Positions 48,418-57,516 are shown, numbered from the stretch's first letter. The stretch is DNA of 64,000 nucleotides from an uncultured bacterium (GCA_902783835.1 CACZSN010000013.1:18094-82093), one strand, 5' to 3'. Numbers and translations: made by a program. The notes: generated from the letters alone by a model not told the origin.

Positions 48418-49261
48418 GAATTTTATAACCGTTTAAAAATTTTGCAGTTTCTGCCGTGAAATGGTCAATAATGTTGCTTTTCCCAAGGTCTAACGTTGAA
48501 ATTTTTTGCATATCTTCATTTGAAAGTTCGAAATCCCAAATGTCGAAATTTTGCTCCATACGTTCTTTTTTGACGGTTTTAGGAATAACAATTACATTTC
48601 TTTGAACATTCCATCTTAAAATAACCTGAGCGGCGGTTTTGCCGTATTTTTTAGCTATTTCGTTAAGTGTTTCGTTTTGGAAAATTCCGAATTTTCCTTC
48701 CGCAAAAGGACCCCATGCTTCAGGTTGAACACCAAATTCTTTCATAACTTCTATTGCTTTTTGTTGTTGGAAAAACGGGTGAATTTCAATCTGATTAACC
48801 ATCGGTTTAATTTTTGCGTTTAGACATAAGTCAGCAAGTCTGTCGGGATAAAAGTTGCAAACACCGATTGCTCTGATTTTGCCCTGTTCGTAAAGTTCTT
48901 CTATTGCCCGCCAAGAGCCGTAATAATCACTAAAAGGCTGGTGAATTAAATATAAATCCAAATAATCCAAACCTAATTTATCCAAAGAAACTTGAAATGC
49001 CTGCTTTGCCTTGTCATAGCCTGCATCTTGTATCCAAAGTTTTGTTGTAATAAATAAATCCTCACGCTTAATTCCGCTTTTTGAGACAGCTTTTCCGACG
49101 GCTTCTTCGTTAAAATATGCGGCTGCCGTATCAATAAGTCGATATCCGACGTTTAGAGCCTCGCTAACGGCTTTTTCGCATTCGGACAATTCAGGTACTT
49201 GGAATACCCCAAAACCTTCAATAGGCATCTCTACACCGTTGCTTAATTTAACATTTTGCAT
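48410..49261 (-). CDS. Aldo/keto reductase (2,5-diketogluconate reductase-like)
   Basis: A 283-residue NADPH-dependent (beta/alpha)8 oxidoreductase. The tetrad is visible: Asp in [17 protein letters not shown], Tyr 5 residues later (AAYFNEE), Lys in FITTKLWIQ, and His in [16 protein letters not shown]. The [10 protein letters not shown] and [22 protein letters not shown] segments bind NADPH. Reduces sugar-derived or toxic aldehydes/ketones; exact substrate unknown. aaggag ribosome-binding site. Between a TetR repressor (12-nt gap) and an MFS gene (8-nt overlap), so it probably answers to the TetR inducer. Confidence 0.92.
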   Translation of the reverse strand: MQNVKLSNGVEMPIEGFGVFQVPELSECEKAVSEALNVGYRLIDTAAAYFNEEAVGKAVSKSGIKREDLFITTKLWIQDAGYDKAKQAFQVSLDKLGLDYLDLYLIHQPFSDYYGSWRAIEELYEQGKIRAIGVCNFYPDRLADLCLNAKIKPMVNQIEIHPFFQQQKAIEVMKEFGVQPEAWGPFAEGKFGIFQNETLNEIAKKYGKTAAQVILRWNVQRNVIVIPKTVKKERMEQNFDIWDFELSNEDMQKISTLDLGKSNIIDHFTAETAKFLNGYKIHD

Positions 49262-49273
49262 AAGATTTCTCCT

Positions 49274-49876
49274 TTACGTTAAATATGGTTTTAAAATATT
49301 TTCTAATTGCATATTACAAAATTGCTCTGTCCATTGTAGCGGCTCAAATTTCCCGTCCGACATACACCAACAAGTCATCATTCCGTATAATTCACATATA
49401 AAAATATGCGTCAAAAGTTCAATCGGTGTATCTGACTTCAATTCCTTTCCCAGTACCGCATTTTCTAAAATCGTTCTGAGCATTTCAAAATCATAATCCC
49501 ACTTCTGACTGTCTTTGTTTTCGGGAACATTATTGGGGTCCAATACATCTCTCGTCCATTGACGGCAAATATGTATTCCGCTGAATTCAACACATTCCAT
49601 AAATCTGCGAAAATAATACGTTAACTTTTCGATTATGTCCTTATCTTTCATCAAATCAAGTTCTTCCGCTATCTCGGAAAAAGGTGCTCTGCTTATTTCT
49701 AAAACAATATCTTCCTTTCTTTTGAAATACGTGTAAAACGTTCCTTTCGAGACTCCTGCTTTTTTTGTAATGTCTTCAACGTTAATGTCGTAAAAGCCTG
49801 TATCCTTAAACAATTCTAAGGCTGTTTTTACAAGTTTCAATTTGGTCTTTTTGGCATTTTCTTGTCTTTTTGTCAT
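49274..49876 (-). CDS. TetR/AcrR family repressor
   Basis: A 200-residue regulator with an N-terminal HTH: KTKLKLVKTALELFKDTGFYDINVEDITKKAGVSKGTFYTYFKRKEDI (about residues 10-57). The remainder is an all-helical ligand-binding and dimer domain. ATG 49876 is chosen because ggaga lies 5 nt upstream; an upstream in-frame extension to 49945 would run through the promoter. Two operator-like palindromes lie over its promoter, so it is probably autoregulated and controls the operon with the AKR and MFS genes. Confidence 0.9.
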   Translation of the reverse strand: MTKRQENAKKTKLKLVKTALELFKDTGFYDINVEDITKKAGVSKGTFYTYFKRKEDIVLEISRAPFSEIAEELDLMKDKDIIEKLTYYFRRFMECVEFSGIHICRQWTRDVLDPNNVPENKDSQKWDYDFEMLRTILENAVLGKELKSDTPIELLTHIFICELYGMMTCWCMSDGKFEPLQWTEQFCNMQLENILKPYLT

Positions 49877-49892
49877 AATATTCTCCAATTTT

Positions 49893-49934
49893 ATTATAAC
49901 ATTATACTGACCTACGGTCAATGACTTCGGGTCA
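49893..49934 (-). promoter_or_regulatory. TetR promoter with tandem operator-like palindromes
   Basis: On the minus strand TTGACC (49921-49916), a 17-nt spacer and TATAAT (49898-49893). TGACC-tac-GGTCA (49908-49920) overlaps the -35 and spacer, and a second half-match TGAC-ttcg-GGTCA (49922-49934) lies directly upstream. A repressor on these sites would block RNA polymerase. Confidence 0.65.
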
Positions 49935-49948
49935 ATAAAAAACAAATA

Positions 49949-49980
49949 TAAAAAAGCCCCGTTTTTTGAGACGGGGTTTT
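49949..49980 (-). terminator. Terminator of higBA
   Basis: ACCCCGT/ACGGGG-type stem (CCCCGT / ACGGGG with a one-base bulge and A/T extensions) followed on the minus strand by TTTTTTATA, just past the higA stop. Confidence 0.75.
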
Positions 49981-49984
49981 AGTT

Positions 49985-50266
49985 TTAAACTAATTCTTCA
50001 ACTTCATCAAGGTTGATTGATTTTTCTGCTTTATATAAATCATAAGCATTTTGTAAGTTAAGCCAATATCTTGGAGAAGTATTAAAGGCTTTTGCCAATC
50101 TTAATGCGGTTTGAGCGGTTATACCGTTTTTACCGTTAACAAGTTCGGAAAGCGATTGTCTTGACATTCCGATGTTAGTTGCTGTTTTAGATATCGAAAG
50201 TCCATTTTCCTTGAGATAAAGTTCGTTAAGAATTTCTCCGGGATGCGGAGGATTATTTATTGCCAT
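49985..50266 (-). CDS. higA: HigA-type antitoxin
   Basis: A 93-residue XRE-family antitoxin. The family start NNPPHPGEILNELYLKENGLSISKTA is followed by the HTH (NIGMSRQSLSELVNGKNGITAQTALRLAKAFNTSPRYWLNLQNAYDLYKA), as in HigA/VapI. It would bind HigB and repress the operon. Gap of 18 nt after higB (toxin first, the usual HigBA order); gagg ribosome-binding site. Confidence 0.92.
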   Translation of the reverse strand: MAINNPPHPGEILNELYLKENGLSISKTATNIGMSRQSLSELVNGKNGITAQTALRLAKAFNTSPRYWLNLQNAYDLYKAEKSINLDEVEELV

Positions 50267-50284
50267 TTTATCCTCATTTCTTAG

Positions 50285-50527
50285 TTATTTTGAGGGGACG
50301 AGTCTGAATACAAGTCTTTTGCCGTTTCCGATGGAAATTGAATAAGTTCCGTTTTTGCGAACTTTTGTAAAATCAAAAGACGGTATTTTGCAATCTTTCA
50401 ATTCATCGGCTGCATCAAGTTGTGCTAAAATAAGCCGCAACCTATCCTTGTCAACTCCTTCAATTTCGTCGTCGATGCCCTCGTTGTAAAACTTTTCAAG
50501 ATTTTTGTTTTTAAAAGATTTAATCAT
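50285..50527 (-). CDS. higB: HigB-type toxin, short C-terminus
   Basis: An 80-residue RelE-like ribosome-dependent mRNase. It matches the family start MIKSFKNKNLEKFYNEGIDD, the middle RLRLILAQLDAADELKDCKIPSFDFTKV and the strand NGTYSISIGNGKRLVFRL. Family members usually run to about 92 residues, ending in an acidic D-x-Y-[x]n-DYH tail with a last beta strand; here the protein stops at VPSK, so this tail is missing. Either a short variant or a truncated, weakened toxin. No Shine-Dalgarno sequence: the -10 TAAAAT ends 6 nt before the ATG. Confidence 0.85.
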   Translation of the reverse strand: MIKSFKNKNLEKFYNEGIDDEIEGVDKDRLRLILAQLDAADELKDCKIPSFDFTKVRKNGTYSISIGNGKRLVFRLVPSK

Positions 50528-50533
50528 GTCAAT

Positions 50534-50563
50534 ATTTTACGTCACTTATTTATAAAATGTCAA
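50534..50563 (-). promoter_or_regulatory. Leaderless promoter of higBA
   Basis: Minus-strand TTGACA (50563-50558), 18 nt, TAAAAT (50539-50534), then 6 nt to ATG 50527. Consensus -35 and no ribosome-binding site. Confidence 0.6.
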
Positions 50564-50564
50564 A

Positions 50565-51092
50565 TTATATGTCGAAATGTTGCAATATTGCTTGAACAAG
50601 ACCGTCAACGTTTTCTTGCAGGTCATTGTAATCACCTTCATTTTTGATTATATAATTCCAATCTTTAAAGTTATCGAGAGCCGTTTCGGTGTAATCATTT
50701 TCACGCGAGAGTTGACCGCGTTTAGAGCGTGCTTCGGCAGAAGCTTCTACGCGGATACAAAAGGCATTACAGGCTTTGAAGGTGTCAACCTCAAACGGCA
50801 TGCGAACGTCAGGTACGATTATATTTCCTTCTTGTTCCAAAATTGTTTTAATCCAATAGTCTTGACTTATTGCTCTTCCTTCGTTTCCGAGGGCTATTAA
50901 ATCAGGGCGGTATTGAGATTTGTTTTTTTCAATTTCTTCGACTGTTAAGCCTGTTCTTTCGGAGTATTTGATTTTGATTGCGTCAGCAAGTCCTATTCTA
51001 CGGAAAGACGGTAACCTTTCCAAAAGGATTTTGGCTACCGTATCTTTTCCGCAAAATTGCTTACCTGACAAAGTGATAATGAAATTTGCCAT
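50565..51092 (-). CDS. P-loop nucleotide kinase (dNMP/dephospho-CoA kinase-like)
   Basis: A 175-residue protein with Walker A GKQFCGKDTVAKIL at about residues 10-23, a substrate-binding LADAIKIKY and lid-type region ARSKRGQLSREND with Arg residues. It fits the adenylate-kinase-like superfamily, closest in pattern to deoxynucleoside-monophosphate or phosphomevalonate-type kinases, but the substrate cannot be told from sequence alone. It starts 1 nt after the rpsA stop, without its own ribosome-binding site, so translation is probably coupled to rpsA. Confidence 0.7.
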   Translation of the reverse strand: MANFIITLSGKQFCGKDTVAKILLERLPSFRRIGLADAIKIKYSERTGLTVEEIEKNKSQYRPDLIALGNEGRAISQDYWIKTILEQEGNIIVPDVRMPFEVDTFKACNAFCIRVEASAEARSKRGQLSRENDYTETALDNFKDWNYIIKNEGDYNDLQENVDGLVQAILQHFDI

Positions 51093-51093
51093 T

Positions 51094-52152
51094 TTAATTT
51101 GTTTCTTTAATATTCAAGCTGATTCTTCTGTCATCGGGGTTAAATTTCAAAATAACCGTTTGAATTTTATCTCCGACTTGAAGAGTTTTGTTATTTTTGT
51201 TTTGCCATTCTGTTAAATCCGAATTTGGCAAGAGAGCTTCAACACCGTCGATGACTTCTACAAATGCACCGAAATGTTTAATTCTGGTGATTGTTCCTTC
51301 AACTTCGTCACCTTCTTTGATTTTTTCTTTTGCTTCAATCCAAGGATCGGGTTCAAGATTTTTTAAACTGAGGCTTACGCGTTGTTTATCATAGTCAATT
51401 CCGATGATTTCAACTTCGATTTCGTCATTAATTTTGAGAATGTCAGACGGATGGTCAATCCATTTCCAAGAAATTTGTGACAACGGAAGCAAGCCGTCTA
51501 CACCGCCGATATTAACAAATGCACCGAAGTCAGTAATTCTGACAACTTCACCCTTGATTTTGTCGCCGACTTCAATTTTTGCAAATGTATCACGTTTTGT
51601 TTCTTCTCTGTCATCCGCGTAAACTTTTTTGTTTGAAAGGATGAAGTTTCCTTGTTGAGCATCCATTGAAAGGATTTTTAGTTCGAGTTTTGAACCAACC
51701 ATATCTTCCGTAACTTTTGTGCGTAAATGGCTTGAAGGAACAAAACCTTTTACGTTGTTAACTTCAACAAGAACACCGCCTTTGACGATACCCGTGATAA
51801 TACCTTCAACAGTTTCATCAGCAGCTTTTTTATCTTCAAGTTCTCGCCAATTGTAAGCGGTAGCCACTCTTTTGTATGAAAGAAGAAATTTTCCGTCTTC
51901 GTCTTCTTCTTTAATAATTAAAAATTCATATTGTTCGTTCTTTTTTAATGTTTCTTCGATAGGAGTATCATTATTGAGTTTTGCTTCTTTTATCGGAACG
52001 AATGCGGCAGTTTTTGCTCCGATGTCTACCGAAACACCTGCGTTATCGTATCCGCAAACGATACCTTTTACCAAATCACCTTTTTGAAAACCATAATCAT
52101 ATTTTGATAATAAGGCTTCAAATTCTTCATCTGTCAGTTTCTCTTTAGCCAT
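51094..52152 (-). CDS. rpsA: 30S ribosomal protein S1
   Basis: A 352-residue protein with four S1 (OB-fold) RNA-binding repeats, beginning at about residues 18, 105, 185 and 270 (for example GDKIKGEVVRITDFGAFVNIGGVDGLLPLSQIS). S1 recruits mRNA to the 30S subunit. Four domains is shorter than the six of E. coli and similar to cyanobacterial and other small S1 proteins. ATG 52152 is chosen because gaggag lies 5 nt upstream. An S1 able to help unleadered or SD-less mRNAs is relevant to the leaderless genes in this window. Followed directly by the kinase gene. Confidence 0.92.
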   Translation of the reverse strand: MAKEKLTDEEFEALLSKYDYGFQKGDLVKGIVCGYDNAGVSVDIGAKTAAFVPIKEAKLNNDTPIEETLKKNEQYEFLIIKEEDEDGKFLLSYKRVATAYNWRELEDKKAADETVEGIITGIVKGGVLVEVNNVKGFVPSSHLRTKVTEDMVGSKLELKILSMDAQQGNFILSNKKVYADDREETKRDTFAKIEVGDKIKGEVVRITDFGAFVNIGGVDGLLPLSQISWKWIDHPSDILKINDEIEVEIIGIDYDKQRVSLSLKNLEPDPWIEAKEKIKEGDEVEGTITRIKHFGAFVEVIDGVEALLPNSDLTEWQNKNNKTLQVGDKIQTVILKFNPDDRRISLNIKETN

Positions 52153-52285
52153 ATGTCTCTCCTCATTTACCGATACCATATTTTACACTTTTTTTAGAGA
52201 AAAATTTCGTATATTAAATAAAATATTTACAAATTGTATTATTTTTGTTTTTTTATACTTGAGAAAGTCATGCCGAAAGACAATA

Positions 52286-52310
52286 AAAATGCCCCTTTGC
52301 GGGGCTTGAG
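52286..52310 (-). terminator. Terminator of the sigma factor gene
   Basis: GCCCC-gcaaa-GGGGC on the minus strand followed by ATTTTTATT; 30 nt past the stop. Confidence 0.8.
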
Positions 52311-52339
52311 AAAATTGAATGAAGAATTTTTTTAAATAA

Positions 52340-53209
52340 TTATCCTACGTATGATGAGTAAAGCATTTCGGACATATTATTATCTTTTAATTTTTTTAAT
52401 GCTCTTGCTTCTGTTTGTCTGATGCATTCTTTTGTTACACCGAAAATGTGACCGATTTCTTCAAGAGTTTGTCTTTGTTCGTTGCACAAGCCAAATCTCA
52501 TTTTGATAACGCTGCTTTCTCTTTCTTTTAATGTTCCCAAAAGAGAATTGATGTCTTGGGATAAGTTTTTGTATTCCGCTTCGTTTTGTGCGGATGCTTT
52601 TTTGTCTTGAATTACTTCGCTTAATGTGAGATCGTTTTGTCCGTCTCCGTCAAAATTACTGTCTAATGACAAAGTTTTGTTAAATGCATTAAGATAAAGA
52701 TTAATTTTATCCGTTTCAATGTTCATTTTTTCTGCAACTTTTTCCGGAGAAACGGTGCCGTTGATTGCTCTTTCCATTTCTGCTTTAACTTTTGAATATT
52801 TAGAAAGAGTTTCTTGAACGTATACGGGAATTTTCATTGAGTGGGATTGTTCCGAAATTGCTTTAAACATAGCTTGTTTTACCCACCAAGTTGCATAGGT
52901 TGCAAAACGATAGCCTAATTTGTAATTAAATTTGTCAACGGCAGTCATAAGACCGAGATTACCTTCTTGAATAAGGTCATAGATTGAAAGTCCGCCTGTG
53001 TGAGGCATTTTTTTTGCGAGCGTAACGACAAGCTTTAAATTGTTTTCAATTAAGATTGATTTTGCTTCTGCCGAGCCTTCTTTTGCAAGTTTTGCAAGTG
53101 CTTGTTCTTCTTCAGCTGAAAGATTTTCAAATTTTGACACTTTTGAAATGTAAGCGTTAAGGTCAAAATCACCGTTTGCAGATACGTTTTCCTTGTTCAA
53201 ATTCTTCAT
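52340..53209 (-). CDS. RNA polymerase sigma-70 family factor (group 1/2)
   Basis: A 289-residue sigma factor with no region 1.1. Regions 1.2 to 2 include LKLVVTLAKKM, the -10-reading YDLIQEGNLGLMTAVDKFNYKLGYRFATYATWWVKQAM, then region 3 and region 4 (GTLKERESSVIKMRFGL then TLEEIGHIFGVTKECIRQTEARALKKLK), the last with a helix-turn-helix for the -35 box. It is too short for a main RpoD, so probably a group 2 factor as is common in cyanobacteria; the main factor may be elsewhere. Ribosome-binding site gaggag. A leader of about 190 nt lies upstream. Confidence 0.88.
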   Translation of the reverse strand: MKNLNKENVSANGDFDLNAYISKVSKFENLSAEEEQALAKLAKEGSAEAKSILIENNLKLVVTLAKKMPHTGGLSIYDLIQEGNLGLMTAVDKFNYKLGYRFATYATWWVKQAMFKAISEQSHSMKIPVYVQETLSKYSKVKAEMERAINGTVSPEKVAEKMNIETDKINLYLNAFNKTLSLDSNFDGDGQNDLTLSEVIQDKKASAQNEAEYKNLSQDINSLLGTLKERESSVIKMRFGLCNEQRQTLEEIGHIFGVTKECIRQTEARALKKLKDNNMSEMLYSSYVG

Positions 53210-53685
53210 TCTTCTCTCCTCGTTTATGTGTAAACTCTGTGGTGTTCTCGTTTCTCAGCATGGAAAATTTGCCACTCAAAAATGTGTGGCATCGAAATCA
53301 GACCTCTTAAAAATCGACAAGGCAATCAAAGCCACCTGTCAACAGGGTCTTCTTTCAGTGTTCGTGTTCATTTTGACAAGATTAAAATAGTTTTTGGGAA
53401 ACTCGAAGTATATACTTCGTATATACTTAATATATCAAATTGTAATTAAAATTTCAAGTGTTTGATTAAGAAATGTTAAGATGAATTATTTTTAGCTTGA
53501 GGCGAATGTAAAATTTGTTAACATTTAAAAATGAAAAACTTGCGAAAACCTTTGTAAATAGTGCGGTTTACATTGTTAACAAAATGCGGACTGAATTGTT
53601 AACAATGTTTAGTTGTAATATTTCTTAATATAAAAACATTAGAAAAACGTCCGTATTTGACGTTGACTTGTGATAATATTTTATT
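53210..53685. other. 476-nt divergent regulatory region (sigma factor / helicase)
   Basis: Gene-free and regulatory in look. From left: the sigma factor leader with hairpins TGCCAC/GTGGCA (53270-53291) and CCTGT-ca-ACAGG (53335-53346). Next, a GAAGTATATACTTC palindrome (53405-53418) directly followed by a second GTATATACTT, lying in a probable minus-strand promoter (TTGATA, 18 nt, TATATA). Then three GTTAAC sites (53517-53522, 53575-53580, 53598-53603). Last, an extended -10 at 53669-53677. A 65-codon frame over 53193-53390 has no ribosome-binding site and is not counted. Confidence 0.55.
53669..53677 (+). promoter_or_regulatory. Candidate leaderless promoter of the helicase
   Basis: TGTGATAAT (extended -10) ends 8 nt before ATG 53686. 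No ribosome-binding site. Confidence 0.45.
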
Positions 53686-56600
53686 ATGTTATTAAGGGGA
53701 AGCATAAAAACAAAAAAGACTAAAATCCTTTGTGACCGCTATGTCGAGCTGATTAATAGCGGAATTTCTCCTGATAAAATTCTCGTATTATGTTTAAATT
53801 CTTATAAAAAGAAAAAATTTTTTGAGTATATACAGGATAAAATTACTGTTCCGGTTGGAGGAACTTTTAATATATATACATTTTACGGGCTTTGTTATAA
53901 TGCTATAATTGACAATTGGCCGATTGTTGAAAATTCCGTTAAGCAGGAAGGTACAAGAATTTTACCCAATTTGTGCGGATTGCAACTTTCTCAGATGTTT
54001 CTGTCAAAAAGTATGGGAAAAGAGCGATTTAGGGATTATTTTTCAAAGACAAATTTATTACATCAAATGTTTAAGCGAATGCAACTGACTGTGTTAAACG
54101 GACTTTCGGACGTTCAGGTTGCGGAAAAATCGGAAATATTGGGTGAGGCATTTTTTGATGATGCTGCGGAAGTTTATGATGATTTTCGTAAATTAACCTT
54201 GAAATACAGAAGTTTTGATTATTTAAGACAACTTGCAATTTTACCGTTTGTTGTTAAAAATTCTGATTATTTTTCGCAGGTGCAATATTTATTTATAGAT
54301 GATGCCGATGAAATAACATATTCCGAGTTTAATTTTATAAAAAGTATCAAACCGCAATTAAAAGATTGGTTTATTGCTTATGATTTAAACGGAGCCTCTC
54401 GCTGCGGTTATTTAAGTGCATATAAAACTGCTGTTTTTGAGTTTGAAAAACTGTTTGCGGAAAAGGCTCAAACGCTTGTTTCGGATGATATTTGGCAAAA
54501 AAATGCGGATATTGTATATAACAATATACTTAATAAAGAAAAAACATGCTTATCTGATTTTGAGGTTAAATCATCCGTAAAACGTTTGGATATGCTTGAT
54601 AATGCTTTTGTTAAAATTAAGAAGCTTTTAGAGTGTCGTGTAAAGCCGTCGGATATTTTGATAGTGACGCCGTTGGTTGACGACATGCTGAAACGCTCTT
54701 TTGACGGTAATTTTGGTTCGTCTGTTAATCTTCAGACTTTGAGCGGAACGGAAAAACCCAAAGATAACATTTTACTGAGATGTATTTTTATTATTTTGAA
54801 GTTAATATATCCTGTTTGGGCTGTTAATATTGATGTTCAGGATTGGCGAATACTCTTTTTTGAATGTTTGGAGATGCCCTTATATTCTTCAAGAAATCTT
54901 GTTAATGCTTGTTTCGAAGCTCAAAAATTAGTTGAGAGTGATTTTGAGAAAGAAAAATATAAAAATAAGTATGAAAAATTATGCGAATTTGTGACTGATT
55001 TGTCCGAAAAAAGAAGTTCTTTTTCTGATGAAATATTGAAAATATTTGATTTTATTGCGAAAGACGGTATTTCAAAAAATGATTTAAAGAAATTTAATTT
55101 CTTTTTAAAAGAAGTGAGAAGTTTTGAAAAAGCTTTTGGAGACTTAAATGATATTCAGCGAAAGAAAGTGTTGACACAGTTCGAAAACGGTATTATTACT
55201 GAAAATCCGTCAATTGCTGAAGAGATAGAAAAAGATGCAATTGTTGTTGCCACTCCGCAGAAAGTTATTGATTGTGAGATTAAGCGAAAATACCATATAT
55301 GGCTTGATGTTTCGAGTGATTTGTGGACGATGCGTGATATAGGTGTTTTGTATAATGCTTGGGTTTTCAATGCGGATTGGGAGAGTCGGCAATTTACTTT
55401 TGAAGATAATGCAAGGCTTTCAAATGAAAAAAATGCTCGTGTTATAAGAAAACTTTTACTTTGTTGCGAAAATTCCGTATTTGCATATTATTCTCAATAT
55501 GACTCTTCCGGGTATGAAAATTTCGGAAATTTACAAAGTTGTTTTGTTTCGGATGAAAAGGCTGAAAAAGTGCAATCTTCTTGGAAAATTATTCCGAGGG
55601 AAGATCAAAAACAAGTGATTGAGTACAATGGCGGAAAAGCTGCCGTGAATGCCGTTCCGGGAGCAGGAAAGACAACAATTCTTATTGCGTTATTGGTCAA
55701 ACTTATTAATAATGGTATTTCGCCTTCTAACATCTTTGTTTTGACATATATGGAGTCGGCGGCGGCGAATATTAGAGAAAAAATTAAGCTTGCATTACCA
55801 AATTTAACGGAAATGCCCAATATTTCGACAATACATGGCTTGTCTTTCAGAATTATTAGAGAAAATAATCATTATACAAAGCTGAATTTGCCTGATAACC
55901 TTGAAGTTGCGGACGATAATACGATACAAAAAATTTTGAGAGAATGCATTTCTGAATTGGATTTGAATCAAGATGATTATGACGATTATAAGGCGGCAAT
56001 TTCTGCCGTTAAGCTTTCTCCCAACGGACTAAGACCTCTTTCCGAATTGAATAATCGTAAATATTTTGTAAAACTTTTTGATTTGTACGAACAAAAACTT
56101 AGAAAAACAGGTGTCATTGATTATGATGATATGCTTAGATTTGCCGTAAAATTGGTGGATGAAAATGAAGAAATCAGACAGTATTATTCTGATTTGTGTC
56201 ATTTCGTTATTGAAGATGAAGCTCAGGATTCTTCTGAATTACAACAAAAATTGTTAACGCTTTTGTCGGAAAAACATGGAAATTTGTTGAGAATAGGGGA
56301 TATAAATCAAGCAATAACTTCATCTTTTACGGATTCCGATCCAAAATGTTTCAAAAAATATTTTGAAAATAACAGTCGCATGATAATGAAAACATCTCAA
56401 CGAAGTGCCGTTCAAATACAGGATTTGGCTAATAAAATTATTGATTTTTCCAAAAAGGTTGATTTATTAAAAGATACTTTTTTTGACAGCAAGTTAATGC
56501 CGACCGGAAAAAATCCGGTTACTGATAAAAAACCTTCGTTTAAAATTTTTGAAAATTTGAACGAAGAAAAATTTTATGTGCTAAATAAAATAAAAGAAAA

Positions 56601-57516
56601 TATTAAATCAGGTGAAAATAAATCAGTGGCGGTGCTTTTGCGGAATAATTATCAAATTATCGATTGGGCGAAATTTTTGTCTGAAAATGGTTTGAGTGTT
56701 ACAATGCGTTCCGATATACTTGAACAAAAAACAGTTTTCCGCGTCATAGCAACATTTTTGGAATATTTACAAACTCCTTTTTCCAACCAATGTGTCCAAC
56801 AACTAATGAAAACTTTCTCAGATTGTGGAATTATAAAATTTCGGGATGAAGATTTTCAATTTGTTAAAAACCTGAAAACACCTTTTATTACTACTGATTT
56901 ATATGGTGTAAACGAATGCCTGACACGTCTGTGGTGGGAATTGCAATTTAATGATGAATTGTCGTTTATTCCTTTGGATGAGGCTGTTGTTCGTATTGGA
57001 TTGCGTTATTTTTCAACCCAAAATGAAAAATCTAATATTTACTTGATTTCAACGATTGTTAAACGGCTTTTGGCTATGTATTCAACACAGGAAACCGTTA
57101 TGGAAAAGCTTTTGCAAATTGCTAAAAAACCAATCGGGTCTTCTTTTAAGTTCTTTGAGGATGAAGATCAAAATAATTCCTCGATAAGGTTAATGACAAT
57201 GCACAAATCTAAAGGTGATGAGTTCGATTTGGTCTTTATTCCTGAACTTAGTGAAGAAAATTACTCTTTATCCGTTGAAAAAATTAAGTTAAAATCTTCT
57301 TTTGTTGAGGATGTAAAAAAACTTCGTAACGGGTATGTCAACCGTGATGAATTTGATATGAAAAAAGAAGTTGCTGAAGAAACACTGAGATTGCTTTATG
57401 TGGGTATAACAAGAGCAAAAAAAGAACTTCATATATCTTGTTCACATAAAAATAAATATTCCAAAAAACAAACCCCTTCTGTGATTTTTTCGGCTTTAGG
57501 AGAAATTGACCAATGA
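53686..57516 (+). CDS. UvrD/Rep-type helicase with degenerate N-terminal helicase module
   Basis: A 1276-residue protein with two halves. The N-terminal half (1 to about 600) begins LLRGSIKTKKTKILCDRYVELINSGISPDKILVLCL, the layout of a UvrD-type P-loop, but with no GxGKT consensus. It looks like an inactivated module, as in AddB. The C-terminal half is a complete superfamily 1 helicase: Walker A VPGAGKTTILIALL at about 656-669, motif II HFVIEDEAQDSSELQ at about 839, IGDINQAITSSF, motif V TMHKSKGDEFDLVFIPE at about 1169, and motif VI LLYVGITRAKKELHI at about 1237. No nuclease domain is fused. The next gene, overlapping by 4 nt, supplies an Fe-S RecB-type nuclease. Together they resemble a rearranged AddAB/RecBCD DNA-end-processing complex. 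Confidence 0.8.
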   Translation: MLLRGSIKTKKTKILCDRYVELINSGISPDKILVLCLNSYKKKKFFEYIQDKITVPVGGTFNIYTFYGLCYNAIIDNWPIVENSVKQEGTRILPNLCGLQLSQMFLSKSMGKERFRDYFSKTNLLHQMFKRMQLTVLNGLSDVQVAEKSEILGEAFFDDAAEVYDDFRKLTLKYRSFDYLRQLAILPFVVKNSDYFSQVQYLFIDDADEITYSEFNFIKSIKPQLKDWFIAYDLNGASRCGYLSAYKTAVFEFEKLFAEKAQTLVSDDIWQKNADIVYNNILNKEKTCLSDFEVKSSVKRLDMLDNAFVKIKKLLECRVKPSDILIVTPLVDDMLKRSFDGNFGSSVNLQTLSGTEKPKDNILLRCIFIILKLIYPVWAVNIDVQDWRILFFECLEMPLYSSRNLVNACFEAQKLVESDFEKEKYKNKYEKLCEFVTDLSEKRSSFSDEILKIFDFIAKDGISKNDLKKFNFFLKEVRSFEKAFGDLNDIQRKKVLTQFENGIITENPSIAEEIEKDAIVVATPQKVIDCEIKRKYHIWLDVSSDLWTMRDIGVLYNAWVFNADWESRQFTFEDNARLSNEKNARVIRKLLLCCENSVFAYYSQYDSSGYENFGNLQSCFVSDEKAEKVQSSWKIIPREDQKQVIEYNGGKAAVNAVPGAGKTTILIALLVKLINNGISPSNIFVLTYMESAAANIREKIKLALPNLTEMPNISTIHGLSFRIIRENNHYTKLNLPDNLEVADDNTIQKILRECISELDLNQDDYDDYKAAISAVKLSPNGLRPLSELNNRKYFVKLFDLYEQKLRKTGVIDYDDMLRFAVKLVDENEEIRQYYSDLCHFVIEDEAQDSSELQQKLLTLLSEKHGNLLRIGDINQAITSSFTDSDPKCFKKYFENNSRMIMKTSQRSAVQIQDLANKIIDFSKKVDLLKDTFFDSKLMPTGKNPVTDKKPSFKIFENLNEEKFYVLNKIKENIKSGENKSVAVLLRNNYQIIDWAKFLSENGLSVTMRSDILEQKTVFRVIATFLEYLQTPFSNQCVQQLMKTFSDCGIIKFRDEDFQFVKNLKTPFITTDLYGVNECLTRLWWELQFNDELSFIPLDEAVVRIGLRYFSTQNEKSNIYLISTIVKRLLAMYSTQETVMEKLLQIAKKPIGSSFKFFEDEDQNNSSIRLMTMHKSKGDEFDLVFIPELSEENYSLSVEKIKLKSSFVEDVKKLRNGYVNRDEFDMKKEVAEETLRLLYVGITRAKKELHISCSHKNKYSKKQTPSVIFSALGEIDQ

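Noticed and set aside
53193..53390. 65-codon Cys-rich frame
   Set aside because: Overlaps the sigma factor start on the other strand, no ribosome-binding site; the region looks like a leader/promoter.
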